Shown here piece after piece: positions 1-9,131 of a DNA stretch of 64,000 bases (positions are counted from its first letter, which is position 1; the number at the start of each line of letters is the position of its first letter). Made by a program: the position numbers and the translations under genes. This stretch comes from Providencia sneebia DSM 19967 (GTDB lineage: Bacteria; Pseudomonadota; Gammaproteobacteria; Enterobacterales; Enterobacteriaceae): the NCBI RefSeq assembly GCF_000314895.2, contig NZ_CM001773.1, forward strand, positions 2,081,185 to 2,145,184. Direction: 5' to 3'. The notes below the pieces were generated by a model that ran no database searches, was not told where the DNA came from, and saw only the letters and a list, made by a program, of their open reading frames with translations.

Positions 1-656
1 GGGGAACGATGCCACCAGAAAATAAGAAAAAGCTGGTGGAAATACTCAATCAGAATCAAATTGTTCTCATTGAAGATGATGTCTATGGTGAACTGTATTT
101 TGGCAATCAACAGCCTATTCCAGCAAAGGCATTAGATACTAACGGGAACTTTTTCCATTGTTCATCATTTTCAAAATGCTTGGCGCCGGGATATCGTGTG
201 GGCTGGGTTGCGGCAGGGCATCACGCGACAAAAATTCAGCATTTACAGATGATGAGTACAGTATCTGCAAGTGTGCCAACACAGCTAGCAATAGCAGAAT
301 ATTTATCACAAGGTGGTTATGACAATCATTTGAAAAAATTACGTCAAACTATGGAACAGCGCCAGCATCAGATGTTAGGTGCTATTTCGCACTATATGCC
401 GTCAACGGTTAAAGTTAATGCGCCAAAAGGGGGGTATTTTCTCTGGTTAGAATTTGAGCCACCCTTTAATGCAGTTCGCTTGTATCAACGCGCACTTCAA
501 GAGGGAATTAGTATTGCACCTGGCAGTATGTTTTCTACTAGTGACCAATTTAATCATGCTTTTAGATTAAACGCTTCTTTTACATGGGATCAGCAATTAG
601 ATAATGCAATGAAAATATTAGGGCGTCTGTGTCACAATTTACTGAATGAACAATAA
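1..656 (+). CDS. MocR/PdxR-type regulator, aminotransferase domain (5' end outside window)
   Basis: The reading frame is open from the window edge, so this is the C-terminal part of a larger protein. It is a fold-type I PLP-dependent aminotransferase domain. The window opens in the GT-MPPENKKKLVEIL region that normally follows the NPTG motif. Further on come IEDDVYGEL (PLP-contacting Asp and Tyr) and SSFSKCLAPGYRVGW, where the Lys is the expected Schiff-base residue. In MocR/PdxR regulators this domain follows an N-terminal GntR winged helix that would lie upstream of the window. Such proteins sense PLP or amino acids and regulate a neighbouring gene. The exact target cannot be told. A stand-alone aminotransferase is the alternative. 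Confidence 0.8.
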   Translation, partial: GTMPPENKKKLVEILNQNQIVLIEDDVYGELYFGNQQPIPAKALDTNGNFFHCSSFSKCLAPGYRVGWVAAGHHATKIQHLQMMSTVSASVPTQLAIAEYLSQGGYDNHLKKLRQTMEQRQHQMLGAISHYMPSTVKVNAPKGGYFLWLEFEPPFNAVRLYQRALQEGISIAPGSMFSTSDQFNHAFRLNASFTWDQQLDNAMKILGRLCHNLLNEQ

Positions 657-850
657 AGTTTATCTCATTTTTGGTGAGAAAATGTTGCTCAGAATAGACA
701 AATTTGCCACTCTAAATTGAGGATTTAAAATGGGTAAGAATTCTTAATCAAGCGGGAATTGATGTCGGTTATCACCTTGCTAAATAAGTATAATAACCTT
801 AATAGATTAAGCAAAAAATGAACAGCCTTTAGGTAAGCTTGGAGAACTGT
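657..850. other. Intergenic region with a short coding relic
   Basis: Between the aminotransferase and the HutD gene lies a short open stretch on the plus strand, about 716-787. It reads IEDLKWVRILNQAGIDVGYH and then LAK before a stop. It has a stop just upstream and no start codon. It looks like the tail of a lost protein but I do not recognise the family. No clear promoter or terminator is visible. Confidence 0.25.
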
Positions 851-1417
851 ATGAAGATAAAATGTTTTGATACAACTGAGTTACCCGTCATGCAATGGTC
901 TGATGGCTGTGGAAGTAGTGCTGAAATCTTTTGTTGGCCTGTAGCTTCGGATTATTCGCTAAGAGCCAGTCTTGCTAATATTCAGCAATCGAGTGTTTTA
1001 AAACGCTATATTGAAGGTGAGAGATTAAGTATTGCATTAGGTGAGGCCGCTTTATTTATTGAAGATCCCAAGCAAACTCAGTATTCATTAGAAAAAGCGG
1101 GCGATTCATTCTTATCCTCAGCAAATCAGACAGTTAAAATAGAATTAGCGCACGGGACAGCTCAACTACTTAATATCATGTTTAATCCTGAGCGCTGGTC
1201 TGTTAAAAGCGAAATAGTGTCAAATGAAAGGCGCTTACCTGTTGCAACTGCGGGGATTGTTCTTATTTTGTCAGGTGAATGGGATGTATCCGGTGCTAAT
1301 TGTCGTGTAATGAAAGTAGGACAAGGTGGTTGGTGGCTGCCTGATATTGGTGAAGGTGTTATCGCACCTAAAACAGCAGGCAGTAAATTAATATGGGTCG
1401 AAATTACACCTTGCTAG
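851..1417 (+). CDS. HutD/Ves family protein
   Basis: A 188-residue protein resembling E. coli Ves and the HutD family, which are small bicupin-like proteins. HutD is linked to histidine utilisation in pseudomonads and Ves to cold-related expression in E. coli; the biochemical role is not settled. Family-like features are the opening W-x-(D/N)-G-x-G segment (MQWSDGCGSSAEIFCWPVA) and the second-half GIVLILSGEW motif. I start it at ATG 851 rather than TTG 839, because GGAG at 841-844 sits six bases before this ATG. The gene is convergent with the LysE-type exporter and the two stop codons overlap (1414-1417). No hut genes are nearby. Confidence 0.75.
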   Translation: MKIKCFDTTELPVMQWSDGCGSSAEIFCWPVASDYSLRASLANIQQSSVLKRYIEGERLSIALGEAALFIEDPKQTQYSLEKAGDSFLSSANQTVKIELAHGTAQLLNIMFNPERWSVKSEIVSNERRLPVATAGIVLILSGEWDVSGANCRVMKVGQGGWWLPDIGEGVIAPKTAGSKLIWVEITPC

Positions 1418-2025
1418 CTATTGGCAAGCCCAACAGCGGCAAGGGTTAACATTCCGCCAGCGACACCTTCCGATATGCGTCGTTTTTTATCGCTGTAGCT
1501 ACTGTTTCTGTACATTCTGGCAAATATTACGCCAACAATACCATAAATCACGATACAAGAGGTGATAAAGGTCGCTGATAAAATCAGTGATTCTATTGCC
1601 ACATTTTCTGAGGTATGCAGAAAATTAGGTAAAATAGCAAAATAAAGTAATAGCCCTTTTGGATTAAGAAAACTGGTTAAAAAACCTTTCGTGATAACAG
1701 CAGTTGATGAAACAGTCTGTAATTTTAATTCACCAGCTTTTAATGCGGATAAAATCATTTTAATTGCTAAATATGCGACGTAAGCTACACCAATCCACTT
1801 AATCGTATTGAATAAGAGTGGCGATGCTGCGACGACAGCTGCTAATCCTAGAGCTGCTAAAATAGCATGCGCAATATAACCTAAAATTACGCCAACATTC
1901 GCTTTCCAAGCAGCTGAAATACCGCCTGATAATCCTTGTGATGAAATAAATAAAATATCTGGACCCGGTGTACAAATCAGAGGAATAGCTGTTGCGCTAA
2001 AAAGTAAAAGTGTTTGTATTTCCAT
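1414..2025 (-). CDS. LysE/RhtB family amino acid exporter
   Basis: A 203-residue, highly hydrophobic inner-membrane protein with the family signature near the N terminus (CTPGPDILFISSQG) and the FLNPKG motif in mid-protein. The expected topology is about six membrane helices. LysE/RhtB proteins export amino acids such as lysine, threonine, homoserine or leucine by proton antiport; the substrate cannot be read from the sequence. It is transcribed divergently from an Lrp/AsnC-type regulator (2190-2654) across 164 bases. This is a classic arrangement in which the regulator senses the exported amino acid and activates the exporter. Confidence 0.85.
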   Translation of the reverse strand: MEIQTLLLFSATAIPLICTPGPDILFISSQGLSGGISAAWKANVGVILGYIAHAILAALGLAAVVAASPLLFNTIKWIGVAYVAYLAIKMILSALKAGELKLQTVSSTAVITKGFLTSFLNPKGLLLYFAILPNFLHTSENVAIESLILSATFITSCIVIYGIVGVIFARMYRNSSYSDKKRRISEGVAGGMLTLAAVGLANS

Positions 2026-2189
2026 GTGGATACCTTAGGAAGGGTTAGCTCATTCATTATTTTTAGTTTCTGCTGGCCAGCTTCAATGGCAATTATAGCT
2101 AAATAAAATCAGTATTAGGTTGTTTAATTGCCATTTATTCGCTTAAATTTGAAACTCAATTTCAATTTTTAAGTAAAAGGTGAAAAATA

Positions 2190-2654
2190 ATGCCAATAAA
2201 ATTAGATAGGATAGATCGCCATATTTTGCAGGTTCTTCAACGCGACGGAAAAATTGCGAACAATGAATTAGCCAAAGAAGTTGGATTATCACCATCACCT
2301 TGTTTACGTAGAGTTAAATTGTTAGAAGAAGCAGGCGTCATTAAACGCTATGTTGCGGTATTAGATGGTGGAAAGATTGGTGCAGGATTATCACTATTTG
2401 CGAGAATCTGGTTTAAGGCGCAAGATGCGCAGACAGTAAATTCGTTTGTCCGTGAAATAAAAGAGATGCCTGAAGTCGTTGAATGTTACTTAATGGCGGG
2501 CGAATGTGATGCTTTAATTCGTATAGTGACTGAAGATTTAGCTTCTTACCGTAAATTTCATGCTAACTATCTAACACAAATTAGCAGTGTGCAAAGTATT
2601 AAAACAGATGTGCCAATGGAAACTGTCAAAATGACTTATGCATTACCATTATAA
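2190..2654 (+). CDS. Lrp/AsnC family transcriptional regulator
   Basis: A 154-residue protein with an N-terminal winged helix-turn-helix (DRIDRHILQVLQRDGKIANN, then ELAKEVGLSPSPCLRRVKLLEE) and a C-terminal RAM effector-binding domain, about residues 65-154. Length and layout are typical for the family. These proteins form octamers or dimers of dimers that bind DNA and sense amino acids. Its divergent position next to a LysE-type exporter suggests it controls that exporter in response to the substrate. It is not Lrp itself, and the identity of the paralogue is unclear. Confidence 0.88.
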   Translation: MPIKLDRIDRHILQVLQRDGKIANNELAKEVGLSPSPCLRRVKLLEEAGVIKRYVAVLDGGKIGAGLSLFARIWFKAQDAQTVNSFVREIKEMPEVVECYLMAGECDALIRIVTEDLASYRKFHANYLTQISSVQSIKTDVPMETVKMTYALPL

Positions 2655-2841
2655 TGCTATGACTCAAGCCGATTTAAAAAAACATATTACTTTATTGATT
2701 AGATCACGAGAACGAAATAAATACTTGGTTAAATATATTAGAACGTGTACACAAATACCCCACGACATTGCTAATAAGGGATAGTATGATTGCGCGTATT
2801 AACACTATTTATCTTTTTATTCTTATTCGGAATTTTTCATT

Positions 2842-4218
2842 GTGACTTCATTTGCTGAACTTAAAGTACTTCCTGCGGAACAACTCAATAACCTCAATGA
2901 ATTGGGTTATTTAGCGATGACACCAATTCAAGAAGCCGCTTTGCCTGCTATTCTTAATGGAAAGGATGTGCGCGCGCAAGCGAAAACGGGGAGTGGTAAA
3001 ACAGCTGCTTTTGGTTTGGGTTTATTACAACACATTGATGCTAAAAAGTTTAATACTCAAGCGCTTGTGCTGTGTCCAACGCGTGAACTTGCTGATCAAG
3101 TTGCGAGTGAATTACGCCGTTTAGCGCGTTATATGCCGAATATTAAAATATTAACTGTGTGCGGTGGTGTGCCTTTTAGTATTCAACGTGATTCACTTAT
3201 TCATGCTGCTCATATTATTGTCGCAACGCCTGGTCGTTTGCTGGATCATTTGCAAAAAGAGACAATTAAATTGGATGATCTGCAAACATTAGTATTAGAT
3301 GAAGCAGATAGAATGCTCGATATGGGATTTGCCGATGACATTGATAAAGTTATTGCATATGCACCTCATTCACGCCAAACATTACTGTTTTCTGCAACAT
3401 GGCCTGAGGCAATTGCCGATATTAGCCAACGAATTCAACATCAACCATTAACAATTGAAATCAACAATGTTGATGAACTCCCCGCAATTGAGCAGCAGTT
3501 TTATGAAGTTGCGCGCCATCATAAAATAAGCTTATTACAAAAACTATTAAGCCGTGAACAGCCTGCTTCATGCGTTGTATTTTGCAATACCAAAAAAGAT
3601 TGCCAAGCAGTTTATGACGCTTTAATGGATAGCAAACAAAGTGTGCTAGTGCTGCATGGTGATATGGAGCAAAGGGATCGTGACCAAACGTTAGTTCGTT
3701 TTGCAAATGGAAGTAGTCGTGTATTAGTCGCAACGGATGTCGCGGCTCGCGGGCTTGATATTAAATCACTGGAAATGGTGATTAACTATGAACTATCTTG
3801 GGATCCTGAAGTGCACGTGCACCGTATTGGTCGTACAGCAAGAGCAGGGGAAAGTGGGTTAGCAATAAGCTTGTGCGCGCCGGAAGAGGCACAACGAGCA
3901 AATGTGCTTGAAGAGATGCTGAATATTAAGCTGAATTGGCAGCAAGTGCCATCTGGGTTAAGTATCCAACCACTAAATGCTGAAATGGCAACATTATGTA
4001 TTGATGGTGGTAAAAAAGCCAAGATGCGCCCCGGTGATATCCTTGGTGCTTTAACGGGTGATATGGGATTAGATGGTGCGGATATCGGTAAGATCATTAT
4101 TCACCCTATGCATGCTTATGTTGCCGTAAAACATTCCGTTGCTAATCATGCTTTTAAACAGTTGCAGCAAGGTAAAATAAAAGGCAAATCAGTTAAAGTA
4201 AGATTATTTAAGTCGTAG
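2842..4218 (+). CDS. dbpA: ATP-dependent RNA helicase DbpA
   Basis: A 458-residue DEAD-box helicase that acts in late assembly of the 50S subunit by binding hairpin 92 of 23S rRNA. Visible motifs are Q-motif TPIQEAALPA, Walker A AKTGSGKT, PTRELADQ, TPGRL, DEAD as VLDEADRMLDMGF, SAT (FSATWPEA), ARGLDIK and HRIGRTARAG. The C-terminal RNA-binding domain (CIDGGKKAKMRPGDILGALTG onward) is specific to DbpA. The start is GTG at 2842: this gives MTSFAEL, matching E. coli MTAFSTL, and the length agrees. Upstream bases 2655-2841 hold only a 41-codon open frame (2659-2784) that I do not recognise. A terminator hairpin follows the gene. Confidence 0.95.
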   Translation: MTSFAELKVLPAEQLNNLNELGYLAMTPIQEAALPAILNGKDVRAQAKTGSGKTAAFGLGLLQHIDAKKFNTQALVLCPTRELADQVASELRRLARYMPNIKILTVCGGVPFSIQRDSLIHAAHIIVATPGRLLDHLQKETIKLDDLQTLVLDEADRMLDMGFADDIDKVIAYAPHSRQTLLFSATWPEAIADISQRIQHQPLTIEINNVDELPAIEQQFYEVARHHKISLLQKLLSREQPASCVVFCNTKKDCQAVYDALMDSKQSVLVLHGDMEQRDRDQTLVRFANGSSRVLVATDVAARGLDIKSLEMVINYELSWDPEVHVHRIGRTARAGESGLAISLCAPEEAQRANVLEEMLNIKLNWQQVPSGLSIQPLNAEMATLCIDGGKKAKMRPGDILGALTGDMGLDGADIGKIIIHPMHAYVAVKHSVANHAFKQLQQGKIKGKSVKVRLFKS

Positions 4219-4225
4219 AATGATA

Positions 4226-4260
4226 GGCAAGATGGATGAGATGCCCATCTTGCCTTAAAA
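4226..4260 (+). terminator. Terminator after dbpA
   Basis: A perfect ten-base inverted repeat, GGCAAGATGG (4226-4235) and CCATCTTGCC (4245-4254), lies eight bases after the dbpA stop and is followed by TTAAAAATTT. The T tract is weak. Confidence 0.6.
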
Positions 4261-4376
4261 ATTTGAGTATATTTTAAAAAATAATATTATTGGTAAACAT
4301 CCATTTTGATTTTTAAATTTAACTCAACTATTGCGTGATAAATGTAGGGTATAATCTTAAATGAGTAAATAGTAAG

Positions 4377-4584
4377 ATTTTATTACAATAATTATGTGTA
4401 TGATAAATCAAAAATAATATATAAATATAAGGTTATTTAAGTTATTTTTGTTTAGTTCTTGATATTTAGTGATATTAAATAGATATGCCAATATTCTTTT
4501 GGTATCATTTTGCGTATTATTGTATTAGCCAAAACAGGCTTTTATATTCAAATTTTATTACAATGATTATGTGTAGGATAGTTT
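4377..4584 (+). repeat. Imperfect direct repeat before the acyltransferase gene
   Basis: ATTTTATTACAATAATTATG at 4377 and ATTTTATTACAATGATTATG at 4552 begin two 29-base segments. They continue with GTGTATGATA and GTGTAGGATA, and 27 of 29 positions agree. The copies are 175 bases apart, and the second ends directly at the acyltransferase ribosome-binding region. The rest of 4261-4584 is AT-rich with no other gene visible. Confidence 0.6.
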
Positions 4585-5586
4585 ATGAATAATCAAGTTG
4601 ACTTAACGTTAAGAACGCAGAGGAATACGCTACCTAATTGGCAGTTGTTAAAATTAATATTAAGTTCTCTTATTGTTCTTAGTTTTTATTTAAGCTTTAA
4701 TCCACAGAATAAAGAGACATTTTCATTGTTGATCAATGTTTTTAATTTAACATTAATCCCTATGTTTGTATTTATATCAGGGTATACAACAAAAGAAATC
4801 TCGTGGCATGATTGGCCATCACATATACTTCCGGCATTAATAATATATGTGACATTTCAATCCATTGATATGGTCCCACTTTATTTTAATGGGACATTAG
4901 AATTAAGAAGCTATTTATTGCTACCTCAACATGGTGTTTGGTTCTTTTTAGCCGTTCCTATTTGGCAATTGGCCTTTTTATCGATGCCTGCTTTCATTAA
5001 AAATAATAAATTAACTCTATTAATATTATTATTTATTGCATTGATTATTTCTTATTTATCTCATAAGTATATAGCAGAAATTTCTGCTTTATTTTCTATA
5101 ATTTACTATTTTCCTTTTTTTATCATGGCTTATTTTTGTAATGATAACATATTGCTGTGGATACGAAAAAAATCCATTTTGATTATGCTATGCTCTGTTA
5201 TTGTTGCTGTAACTTCTTTAATTTATCAATCTAATATTATCCATTTTTTATCCCAAAATGTCGGTGCGTTAGAAGTGAGTGATCTTCTGTTGAGTGATCT
5301 ACTTTCTTTTGTTGCGAGTCTTTTATTAGGATATGGAATTGTATATTTAGCTTTATCTACGGATAAATTTCAACAAGTTGCAAAAAATGCGCTAGGGATA
5401 TATTTAATTCATCCCTTGATCTGTTTTTTGATTTTAACTGGATTAGCTTCATTACAAATAGAATTAGGTGTAGTTCTTCCTTTTGTTTTAGCGCTATGTA
5501 CAATTACAATTTGCCTATTATTAGCAACTAATCCTGTAATTAATTGGTTTTTAAATCCTGTTTTAAAAACTAAAATAACTAAATAA
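4585..5586 (+). CDS. Acyltransferase 3 family membrane protein
   Basis: A 333-residue integral membrane protein with about ten predicted hydrophobic helices. It resembles the acyltransferase-3 (OafA/WecH/NodX) family, whose members transfer acetyl or other acyl groups to surface sugars or peptides at the inner membrane. Supporting features are the early segment LIPMFVFISGYTTKE (the family normally has a similar F-x-SG motif after the first helices) and the late LGIYLIHPLICF motif. The first-helix histidine or arginine typical of many members is not evident. AGGATAG provides a ribosome site before ATG 4585. It is very AT-rich and stands alone, flanked by terminators, so the acceptor molecule cannot be inferred. 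Confidence 0.7.
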   Translation: MNNQVDLTLRTQRNTLPNWQLLKLILSSLIVLSFYLSFNPQNKETFSLLINVFNLTLIPMFVFISGYTTKEISWHDWPSHILPALIIYVTFQSIDMVPLYFNGTLELRSYLLLPQHGVWFFLAVPIWQLAFLSMPAFIKNNKLTLLILLFIALIISYLSHKYIAEISALFSIIYYFPFFIMAYFCNDNILLWIRKKSILIMLCSVIVAVTSLIYQSNIIHFLSQNVGALEVSDLLLSDLLSFVASLLLGYGIVYLALSTDKFQQVAKNALGIYLIHPLICFLILTGLASLQIELGVVLPFVLALCTITICLLLATNPVINWFLNPVLKTKITK

Positions 5587-5594
5587 TTATAAAT

Positions 5595-5619
5595 AGGGTA
5601 GGTTTCATCTACCCTTTTA
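5595..5619 (+). terminator. Terminator after the acyltransferase gene
   Basis: AGGGTAG (5595-5601) and CTACCCT (5609-5615) form a seven-base stem followed by TTTTAT, typical of intrinsic termination. Confidence 0.75.
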
Positions 5620-6163
5620 TACAACATGTAATAATTTCTATTTAAGTTCTAATTTAAAAACATCACTTCATCTAAATTTAATCATCTATTCTTAGTGAGT
5701 TTATATTGATTGTCTAATTATGTTATTTGACTTTTTTTACATAAATTGAAAATAACAATATTATATTTTAATCTTAAATTTATCCCGCTATTTTTGTTCT
5801 CCAATCCACTGAATATAAAAAATTTCTTCTTTAACTCAAGTAAAAATAATCACTTTGTGAATACTCGAAATTTATATTAAATTAATATTATTTGATATAT
5901 GACAATATATTAGCCTAGATTTTTGTGGAGTATTAAACTATCTTTTTAGATGAAAAAGAATAAATTATGCATGGATAAACAATGGGTTATTCTAAAAATG
6001 AATGGTTTTTACAAGAATTAATCAATGGGGAAAAACGACATAAAATATGGTGGTGAAATAATTACATTTTACTTGTGAGCATAAAGAATTAATGTCGATG
6101 ATTGGGCAAATGAAACGAGCAAGTGTTTCTTTTATGCATTTTTAACAGAGTTTGAAAATTAAT
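5620..6163. other. AT-rich intergenic region with coding relics
   Basis: This stretch has no intact gene. Near its end are two short open pieces on the plus strand. One reads MGYSKNEWFLQELINGEKRH and KIWW before a stop (about 5982-6056). The other ends in ELMSMIGQMKRASVSFMHF and a stop (about 6090-6144). They may be fragments of one degraded protein that I do not recognise. A promoter for the transporter at 6164 must lie here, but none is unambiguous. Confidence 0.3.
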
Positions 6164-7621
6164 ATGAAAATAAATAATAAAGCAATTAAGATTATAGGTA
6201 GCATTGTTGTATCTATTCTTATTTATGCCATCCCAACACCTGATGGTTTGCCTCCAGATGCTTGGCTTTACTTTAGTATTTTTATTGGTGTTGTGATTGG
6301 ATTAATTCTTGAGCCAATTCCTCCGGCATTTATTGGCTTAATTGGTATTTGTGTCGCTGTATTATGTAAAGTCGGGCCTGTTAGTATTAATGGTGACATA
6401 TCAGCCGGATCTGCAATCTCGTGGGGATTATCTGGTTTTTCTAACTCCACTGTTTGGCTTATTTTTGCTGCTTTTATGATAGGAATTGGCTATCAAAATA
6501 CAGGATTAGGAAAGCGTATCGCACTAATTCTTGTCAGAACGTTAGGAAAATCAACATTAGGATTAGGGTATGCTATTTCTATTGCGGATGGCATATTGGC
6601 ACCTTTTATTCCAAGCAATGCAGCGCGTAGTGGCGGTGTTTTATATCCCATAATCTCATCAATTCCCCCCATGTTTGGTAGTTATCCTGACAAAGATTCA
6701 CGCAAAATAGGTGCTTTTCTCACTTGGTGCGCATTATCAGCAACCTGTGTTTCAAGCTCAATTTTCCTTACAGGGCAAGCACCTAATCCATTAGCATTAG
6801 AAGTTGCTAAAGCATCAGGAGTAGAAGTTGTTTCATGGGGGGGCTGGTTTTTAGCTTTCTTGCCCGTATCTATTATCCTTTTCATATTAACGCCGCTACT
6901 GACCTATTTTATTTATCCACCGGAAATAAAAAAATCACCAGAAGTGGTTACTTGGGCGGAAGAAGAGCACGCAAGAATTGGTAAGATTAAAGTAAAAGAA
7001 ATTATCCTAATTTTGATTTCTATTTTTGCATTAGTTCTTTGGGTAGGTAGCTCATTATTTGAAATTAATGCTACTACTACCGCAATTATTGTGATTATTG
7101 CCATGGTAGCAACTAATGTTATTAGCTGGGATGATTTTCTTGGTAATAAACCCGCGTGGAATGTCTTAGTTTGGTTTAGTACTTTAGTCGCTCTCGCGGG
7201 GGGATTAAAAAATGTGGGCTTTTTAGCGTGGCTAGGTCATATTGCCGAAATATACATTAGTGGCTATTCCGTGATGGCGGCAATGCTAACATTAGTCATA
7301 TTATATTATGTTGTGCATTATTTCTTCGCTTCAACAACTGCACATGTTACTGCATTACTTGCATTATTTATTACCATTGCTCAGTTAGTGCCAGGTATGG
7401 ATGTTAAATTAGTGACTTTATTAATGATCTTGCCTATGGGAATTATGGGAGTGCTAACACCTTATGGAACAGGGCACAGCCCAGTTTGGTTTGCGAGCGG
7501 TTATGTAAAAGGGAGTGAATTCTGGAAAATGGGCTTTATTTTCGGATTTACTTATTTAGCCATTTACCTGTTAGTTGGTATTCCTTGGATCACTAAAGTG
7601 GTTTATAACCAAATTTTTTAA
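6164..7621 (+). CDS. DASS family dicarboxylate/citrate transporter
   Basis: A 485-residue inner-membrane protein of the divalent anion:sodium symporter family, closest in style to CitT, TtdT and plant DiT1-type carriers. It has 12 or more hydrophobic segments. Family substrate-site motifs are visible as FIPSNAARSGG in the first half and a second TPYGTGHSPV segment near the C terminus. Such proteins exchange citrate, succinate, tartrate, malate or 2-oxoglutarate; the substrate is not determinable. I prefer ATG 6164 over TTG 6152, because the TTG lies directly against AGAG, too close to use it as ribosome site. The gene stands alone between relics and a bidirectional terminator. Confidence 0.82.
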   Translation: MKINNKAIKIIGSIVVSILIYAIPTPDGLPPDAWLYFSIFIGVVIGLILEPIPPAFIGLIGICVAVLCKVGPVSINGDISAGSAISWGLSGFSNSTVWLIFAAFMIGIGYQNTGLGKRIALILVRTLGKSTLGLGYAISIADGILAPFIPSNAARSGGVLYPIISSIPPMFGSYPDKDSRKIGAFLTWCALSATCVSSSIFLTGQAPNPLALEVAKASGVEVVSWGGWFLAFLPVSIILFILTPLLTYFIYPPEIKKSPEVVTWAEEEHARIGKIKVKEIILILISIFALVLWVGSSLFEINATTTAIIVIIAMVATNVISWDDFLGNKPAWNVLVWFSTLVALAGGLKNVGFLAWLGHIAEIYISGYSVMAAMLTLVILYYVVHYFFASTTAHVTALLALFITIAQLVPGMDVKLVTLLMILPMGIMGVLTPYGTGHSPVWFASGYVKGSEFWKMGFIFGFTYLAIYLLVGIPWITKVVYNQIF

Positions 7622-7650
7622 TTAATAATTTTAATATTATTCAATAACAT

Positions 7651-7683
7651 AAAGCGGGAAAAACGATTTTTTTGTCCCGCTTT
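7651..7683. terminator. Bidirectional terminator
   Basis: AAAGCGGGA (7651-7659) pairs with TCCCGCTTT (7675-7683). It separates the convergent transporter and amidohydrolase genes. A run of T lies in the loop and A/T-rich sequence on both flanks. Confidence 0.75.
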
Positions 7684-7730
7684 ATCAAGCCTGATAATTT
7701 TACTGCGTTTGCAAATTAATCATATTCGTA

Positions 7731-9131
7731 TTATTTAACGATCTCTCCGCTCGCGATAACCGTTTCACGTACTTGATTAGCAAAAGATTGAGCCTCTTGG
7801 ATAACGGCTTTCTCGTCAACAGTCAGCAATTGGCGGTCTTGCATTAAAATCTTACCATCAACAATAGTATGGCGAACATCACTACCATTTGCGCCATAAA
7901 CTAGCGCAGCATACGGACTATACATTGGAACCATGTTAGGTGCTTTTGTATCAACAACGATAATATCAGCCAGTTTGCCTACTTCTAAAGAACCTAGCTT
8001 ATCTTCCATATGAAGTGCTTTTGCTGAACCCATTGTAGCCATTTCGACAACAGTTATTGGTGGCATGGCCGAGCGATCTTTGTTGGCTAATTTATGTATT
8101 TTTCCAACTAAACCTAATTCGTTTAACGTTGTTAAGGTGTTGCTCGACATGGGGCCATCAGTGCCTAAGCCAACACGAACACCTTTTTCTAACATTTTTG
8201 TGACGGGAGCGACGCCTTTAGCTGATTTAGTATTTGCGCTAATATTATGTGCGACACCAACATCATATTGTTTAAGTAAATCAATATCATGCTCATCAAC
8301 CATGATGGCATGAGCAGCTAATACTTTATTATTCAAAGCACCAATATCTGCCATATATTGTACGGGACTTTTTCCGCCAGTACGTTTAGCAATTTCTTCT
8401 TTTTCGCGATCAGTTTCTGCCAAATGAATCGTCACCGGTACATCTAATTCTTGCGAAAGCTTAGCTATTTTCTGTAAGTGCTCAGTTGTATTGGTATAAG
8501 GAGCATGTGGAGCAAAAGCAGGGGTGATGCGAGGATGATCTTTATATTCATTGATAAATTTCACTGCATAAGCAATGCCTTCATCAGCATTTTTGGCATC
8601 TGCAACGGGAAATTCAATGACAGATTCACCTAGAACAGCGCGATTCCCGATTTTATCAACAGATTTTGCGACTTCATCTTCAAAATAGTACATATCGACA
8701 TAGGTAGTGACACCACCTTTGATCATTTCAATATTTCCTAAATTGGCTCCGATTCGAACCATATCGCGTGATACCATTTTGTTTTCAAGTGGGAAAATGT
8801 AACGATGAAGGCGATCAGGTACATCATCAGCTAATGAACGGAATACTGTCATAGAAGCATGAGTATGAGTATTAATTAGCCCAGGCATAACAATATCACC
8901 AGAAACATTAATCACTTGTTTTGCCTGATATTCTTTCGCTAATTCGGCATTACCAACTGCAATGATTTTATTATCTTTTATAACAACCGTTCCATTTTCA
9001 ATAATTTTATTTTGTTTATCCATGGTTAAAACTGTGCCATCAACAATCATTAATGTTGCATCTTTAAGGGCATAGCTAGAAAAAGAAACCGCAAGAACAG
9101 TTAATGCCAGTACTGATTTAGAAAAAAACAT
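7731..9131 (-). CDS. Exported amidohydrolase (adenosine/SAH/MTA deaminase-like)
   Basis: A 466-residue metal-dependent hydrolase of the TRZ/ATZ amidohydrolase group, whose best known members deaminate S-adenosylhomocysteine, methylthioadenosine, cytosine or triazines. Metal-binding features are NTHTH (residues 87-91), HLAETDREKEE, AAHAIMVDEHD and GLGTDGPMSSN, with the usual composite N-terminal beta domain. The C-terminal GSLEVGKLADIIVVD segment is typical. The protein begins with a clear signal peptide: Lys at residue 5, then a hydrophobic stretch and SSYA near residue 21. It is therefore probably periplasmic, unlike most relatives, which are cytosolic. It lies alone with a 780-base AT-rich region upstream. 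The substrate is unknown. Confidence 0.8.
   Translation of the reverse strand: MFFSKSVLALTVLAVSFSSYALKDATLMIVDGTVLTMDKQNKIIENGTVVIKDNKIIAVGNAELAKEYQAKQVINVSGDIVMPGLINTHTHASMTVFRSLADDVPDRLHRYIFPLENKMVSRDMVRIGANLGNIEMIKGGVTTYVDMYYFEDEVAKSVDKIGNRAVLGESVIEFPVADAKNADEGIAYAVKFINEYKDHPRITPAFAPHAPYTNTTEHLQKIAKLSQELDVPVTIHLAETDREKEEIAKRTGGKSPVQYMADIGALNNKVLAAHAIMVDEHDIDLLKQYDVGVAHNISANTKSAKGVAPVTKMLEKGVRVGLGTDGPMSSNTLTTLNELGLVGKIHKLANKDRSAMPPITVVEMATMGSAKALHMEDKLGSLEVGKLADIIVVDTKAPNMVPMYSPYAALVYGANGSDVRHTIVDGKILMQDRQLLTVDEKAVIQEAQSFANQVRETVIASGEIVK

Noticed and set aside
2659-2784. 41-codon frame between the Lrp-type gene and dbpA
   Set aside because: No ribosome site and no recognisable family; a second overlapping frame looks equally coding-like, so at most it is a relic.
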